Positions 13,477 to 15,346 of a DNA stretch of 15,346 nucleotides are shown one piece after another. A program made the translations under genes and the position numbers. Where the stretch lies: NCBI GenBank assembly GCA_903893675.1, contig CAITNA010000125.1, positions 1 through 15,346 on the forward strand, given 5' to 3'. The first letter of the stretch is position 1. Each line of letters opens with the position of its first letter. The stretch comes from an uncultured Micrococcales bacterium (GTDB taxonomy: Bacteria; Actinomycetota; Actinomycetes; Actinomycetales; Microbacteriaceae). The notes under the pieces were generated by a model. It searched no databases. It was not told where the DNA came from and saw nothing but the letters and a program-made list of their open reading frames with translations.

Positions 13477-14754
13477 ATGACCCAGACACCTGCAGAGTTC
13501 GCCGGCATGCCCGCCAGCCGCCGTTTCTGGCAGAGTTACCCGCTTCTGATGCTGGTCGCGCTGATTGCTCACCTGTGGTTGATCTACATCGGACTGAACG
13601 GGCAGGGCACTCCGATGGGCGACATTTTGTTCGCATACAAGCCGTGGGTCGACTGGATGCTCCAGAGCCACCAGATCTATGGAATCAACATTTCCTGGGT
13701 CTATCCGTTCCCAGCGCAGTTGCCGATGTGGGTTTCTGAAATCATCAATCCGAATGACTTTCAGGCTGGCTGGCTGACCATGACGACCATCCTCGATCTG
13801 TTTGCACTTTCGCTGCTGGTCAAGTTCGGCAAGCGCGATGAAGATTCGAAGAACAACTTCTTGGCTGCCTGGTTCTGGGTCTGCTTCCTTGTTGCACTTG
13901 GCCCGGTTTCGATCTCTCGCATCGATGCCATCAGCTGCGTGATCGCAATCATTGGCGTGATTCAGATGACCCGCAAGCATCTGACCCAATCGACCGGTTG
14001 GTTCACCTTTGCGGCTTGGCTCAAGATTTGGCCGGTGGCAATTGTGATGCCTGCTGTTGCAGGTTCGAAACACTGGCTGCGCATTATTGTGTCGGCCCTC
14101 GCCACCTCTGGCGTCGTGCTGGTGATCGGCTTTTTGCTCGGCGGAAACCAGCATATGTTCGGCTTTTTGAAAGACCAGCAGGTTCGTGGTCTTCAGCTCG
14201 AAGCGCCAATCTCGAGCATCTTTGTTTTTGCGTCGAAGTTCGGCATCGGCAACGCCGTTAGTTATTACGACGAGCGCATGATGACCTTCCAGGTTGCAGG
14301 CAGCGGCACCGCAATCGCGGCATCGTTGATGAGCGCGGCCCTTGGCATCGCATTCCTGATTACCTTCTGGCTTACCTGGCGAGCACAGCGCGCCGGCCGC
14401 CACTACCGCGAGATCATTCCTGTTGCGGCCCTGACCGCGGTTCTAGACCTGATCTTCTTCAACAAGGTTGGTTCGCCACAGTACGTGACCTGGTTGGCCA
14501 TCCCGATCATCCTTGGTGTGCTCTATCGCGCAGAACGCTGGCGCTTGCCGATGATTTCGGTCGCGGTAATTGCTCTGCTAACCGAGCTGATATACCCAAC
14601 GTTCTATGGCGCGATTTTGAACGGCGAGGTTCCTGGGTTGCTGTTGCTAGTCACCCGAAACCTGGGCTACATGCTGCTGCTGATTTATGCGAACGTGCGA
14701 CTTAGCTCGCTAGCAGCGAAGCCAAAAGCGGGCCAACCGCTTCACGCTCAATAA
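13477..14754 (+). CDS. Polytopic membrane protein, probable GT87/DUF2029-like (GT-C) glycosyltransferase
   Basis: This 425-aa integral membrane protein has roughly ten hydrophobic segments, for example LLMLVALIAHLWLIYIGL near residue 25 and later FLAAWFWVCFLVALG and VVLVIGFLLGG. Features recalling the GT87 (PimE-like, polyprenol-phosphate-sugar dependent) mannosyltransferases are an early loop with GD and YKPWVDWML, the VYPFPAQLP segment, AAWLKIWPVAIVMP in the middle and KVGSPQYVTWLAIP near the C-terminus. Such enzymes add sugars to lipids or cell-envelope glycans on the outer face of the membrane. Assignment is by motif layout only, and no other envelope genes are adjacent. The ATG at 13477 has a weak GAAAAG upstream. 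The last 53 nt overlap the convergent metX gene. Confidence 0.65.
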   Translation: MTQTPAEFAGMPASRRFWQSYPLLMLVALIAHLWLIYIGLNGQGTPMGDILFAYKPWVDWMLQSHQIYGINISWVYPFPAQLPMWVSEIINPNDFQAGWLTMTTILDLFALSLLVKFGKRDEDSKNNFLAAWFWVCFLVALGPVSISRIDAISCVIAIIGVIQMTRKHLTQSTGWFTFAAWLKIWPVAIVMPAVAGSKHWLRIIVSALATSGVVLVIGFLLGGNQHMFGFLKDQQVRGLQLEAPISSIFVFASKFGIGNAVSYYDERMMTFQVAGSGTAIAASLMSAALGIAFLITFWLTWRAQRAGRHYREIIPVAALTAVLDLIFFNKVGSPQYVTWLAIPIILGVLYRAERWRLPMISVAVIALLTELIYPTFYGAILNGEVPGLLLLVTRNLGYMLLLIYANVRLSSLAAKPKAGQPLHAQ

Positions 14755-15346
14755 GAAAACCGTCGTGGCCGAAGTCCGAGTCGATTACGTGCAACTTCTT
14801 TCCGACCAATAGTTTCTTGTCGATTCCCGCCGCGATTATCTGCTGACCATCGAGCGGAAACAGTCGATCACTGGTGATGCCAACCACAAGCGACTTCGCA
14901 CGGATGCGCGACAGCGCGTTTTGCACCGACTCACGATCGCGAGCAATGTCGTGTGAGTTCATCGCGTTGACCAGTGTGATGTATGAGTTCGCGTCGAAGC
15001 GACGAGTGAACTTGTTGCCGTGGAAGTCGAGGTAGCTCTCGACCGCGAAGCGACCCTTGCCGTTCAGCGGGTCTACATCTGACTGCCAGCTGCGCGCAAA
15101 GCGTTCGTTGAGTTCGCTAGGCGAGCGGTAGTTGAGCAAGGCCATGCGACGAGCGAGTGCCAAGCCGCGGTGTGGGCCGAAGCCAGCCTTAGCGTCGTAG
15201 TAGCTGCCGCCGTTGAACAGCGGGTCGGTCTTGATTGCCTCGACCTGAACCGAGTTCAGTGCGATCTGGTCTGCTGCCGAAACCGGTGGAGCCGCAATGA
15301 CTGCAAGTCGGTCGAGCGAATCTGGGTGGCTGATTGCCCACTCGAG
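14702..15346 (-). CDS. metX: Homoserine O-acetyltransferase (MetX family), N-terminus cut by the window edge
   Basis: This alpha/beta-hydrolase-fold acyltransferase activates homoserine with acetyl-CoA (some family members use succinyl-CoA) as the first committed step of methionine synthesis. The visible 214 residues begin at LEWAISHPDSLDRLAVIAAPP, just after where the nucleophile motif GGSMGGMQ would lie. They continue through DQIALNSVQVEAI, YYDAKAGFGPHRGLALARRMALLNYRS, DFHGNKFTRRFDANSYI, the catalytic Asp in ITSDRLFP and the catalytic His in DFGHDGFLIE. The reading frame runs open to the window end at 15346; the TTG at 15163 is internal, not a start. Acetyl versus succinyl specificity cannot be judged because that part is missing. 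The 3' end overlaps the GT87-like gene by 53 nt tail to tail. Confidence 0.93.
   Translation of the reverse strand, partial: LEWAISHPDSLDRLAVIAAPPVSAADQIALNSVQVEAIKTDPLFNGGSYYDAKAGFGPHRGLALARRMALLNYRSPSELNERFARSWQSDVDPLNGKGRFAVESYLDFHGNKFTRRFDANSYITLVNAMNSHDIARDRESVQNALSRIRAKSLVVGITSDRLFPLDGQQIIAAGIDKKLLVGKKLHVIDSDFGHDGFLIEREAVGPLLASLLAS

Noticed and set aside
13459..14403. 314-aa open frame on the minus strand opposite the GT87-like gene
   Set aside because: It is antisense to a hydrophobic protein gene and gives a His/Arg/Asp-rich product of the kind expected from the complement of membrane-protein codons; no recognisable domain.
15163..15163. TTG at 15163 as the start of a short 153-aa gene
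   Set aside because: The frame continues upstream to the window end with clear MetX sequence, so the gene is simply cut by the window edge.
1..15346. Mobile elements, CRISPR arrays, tRNA/rRNA genes, defence or toxin-antitoxin systems
   Set aside because: The reading frames and gaps leave no room for them, and no repeats, integrase/transposase motifs or tRNA-like clover-leaf sequences were seen on either strand.

Overview
This window comes from a chromosome of an actinobacterium, most likely of the family Microbacteriaceae. Three things point there: a fused multifunctional 2-oxoglutarate enzyme (Kgd, E2-like plus E1 in one chain), a SigR/RsrA-type sigma/anti-sigma pair of the mycothiol/thiol-stress kind, and the actinobacterial cluster aroA-rsgA-hisN lying divergently from sigR. 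GC looks moderate by eye (high fifties percent), lower than most soil Microbacteriaceae. Genes are packed tightly, with many 4-8 nt overlaps, overlapping convergent stops and several TTG/GTG starts. This suggests a compact, possibly aquatic, genome. No phage, transposon, CRISPR array, tRNA or rRNA was seen, and no gap between genes exceeds about 130 nt.

Layout. (1) 1-1399 (+): methylmalonate-semialdehyde dehydrogenase, missing its 5' end at the window edge. (2) 1396-4522 (-): aroA, rsgA, hisN in one tightly coupled unit (4-nt overlaps TTGA and ATGA); hisN meets mmsA tail to tail on a shared CTAG. (3) 4653-5493 (+): sigR and rsrA, overlapping by 8 nt. An exact match to the SigR/SigH promoter consensus (GGGAAT-N18-GTT) lies at 4501-4527, so sigR is probably autoregulated from a promoter that overlaps the first codons of aroA. 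(4) 5561-9862 (-): kgd (1229 aa), followed after 3 nt by a small SGNH/GDSL-like hydrolase whose usual catalytic His position reads Arg. (5) 9992-12317 (+): two overlapping CNNM/CBS (hemolysin-like) membrane proteins. (6) 12351-13427 (-): Old Yellow Enzyme of the YqjM type. (7) 13477-14754 (+): polytopic membrane protein resembling GT87/DUF2029 glycosyltransferases. (8) 14702-15346 (-): C-terminal part of homoserine O-acyltransferase MetX, overlapping gene 7 by 53 nt at the 3' ends.

How the genes work together. Most are core metabolism: shikimate pathway (aroA), histidine synthesis (hisN), TCA cycle (kgd), methionine synthesis (metX), propionyl-CoA-forming catabolism (mmsA) and ribosome maturation (rsgA). 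The best-supported regulatory circuit is the thiol-stress switch sigR-rsrA, in which RsrA keeps the canonical zinc/redox ligands C7, H33, C37 and C40. I do not see a clearly novel multi-gene system here. The points most worth a second look are the interlocked sigR/aroA promoter region with a possible longer SigR isoform, the substituted catalytic motif of the hydrolase behind kgd, and inverted repeats between the OYE and GT87-like genes.
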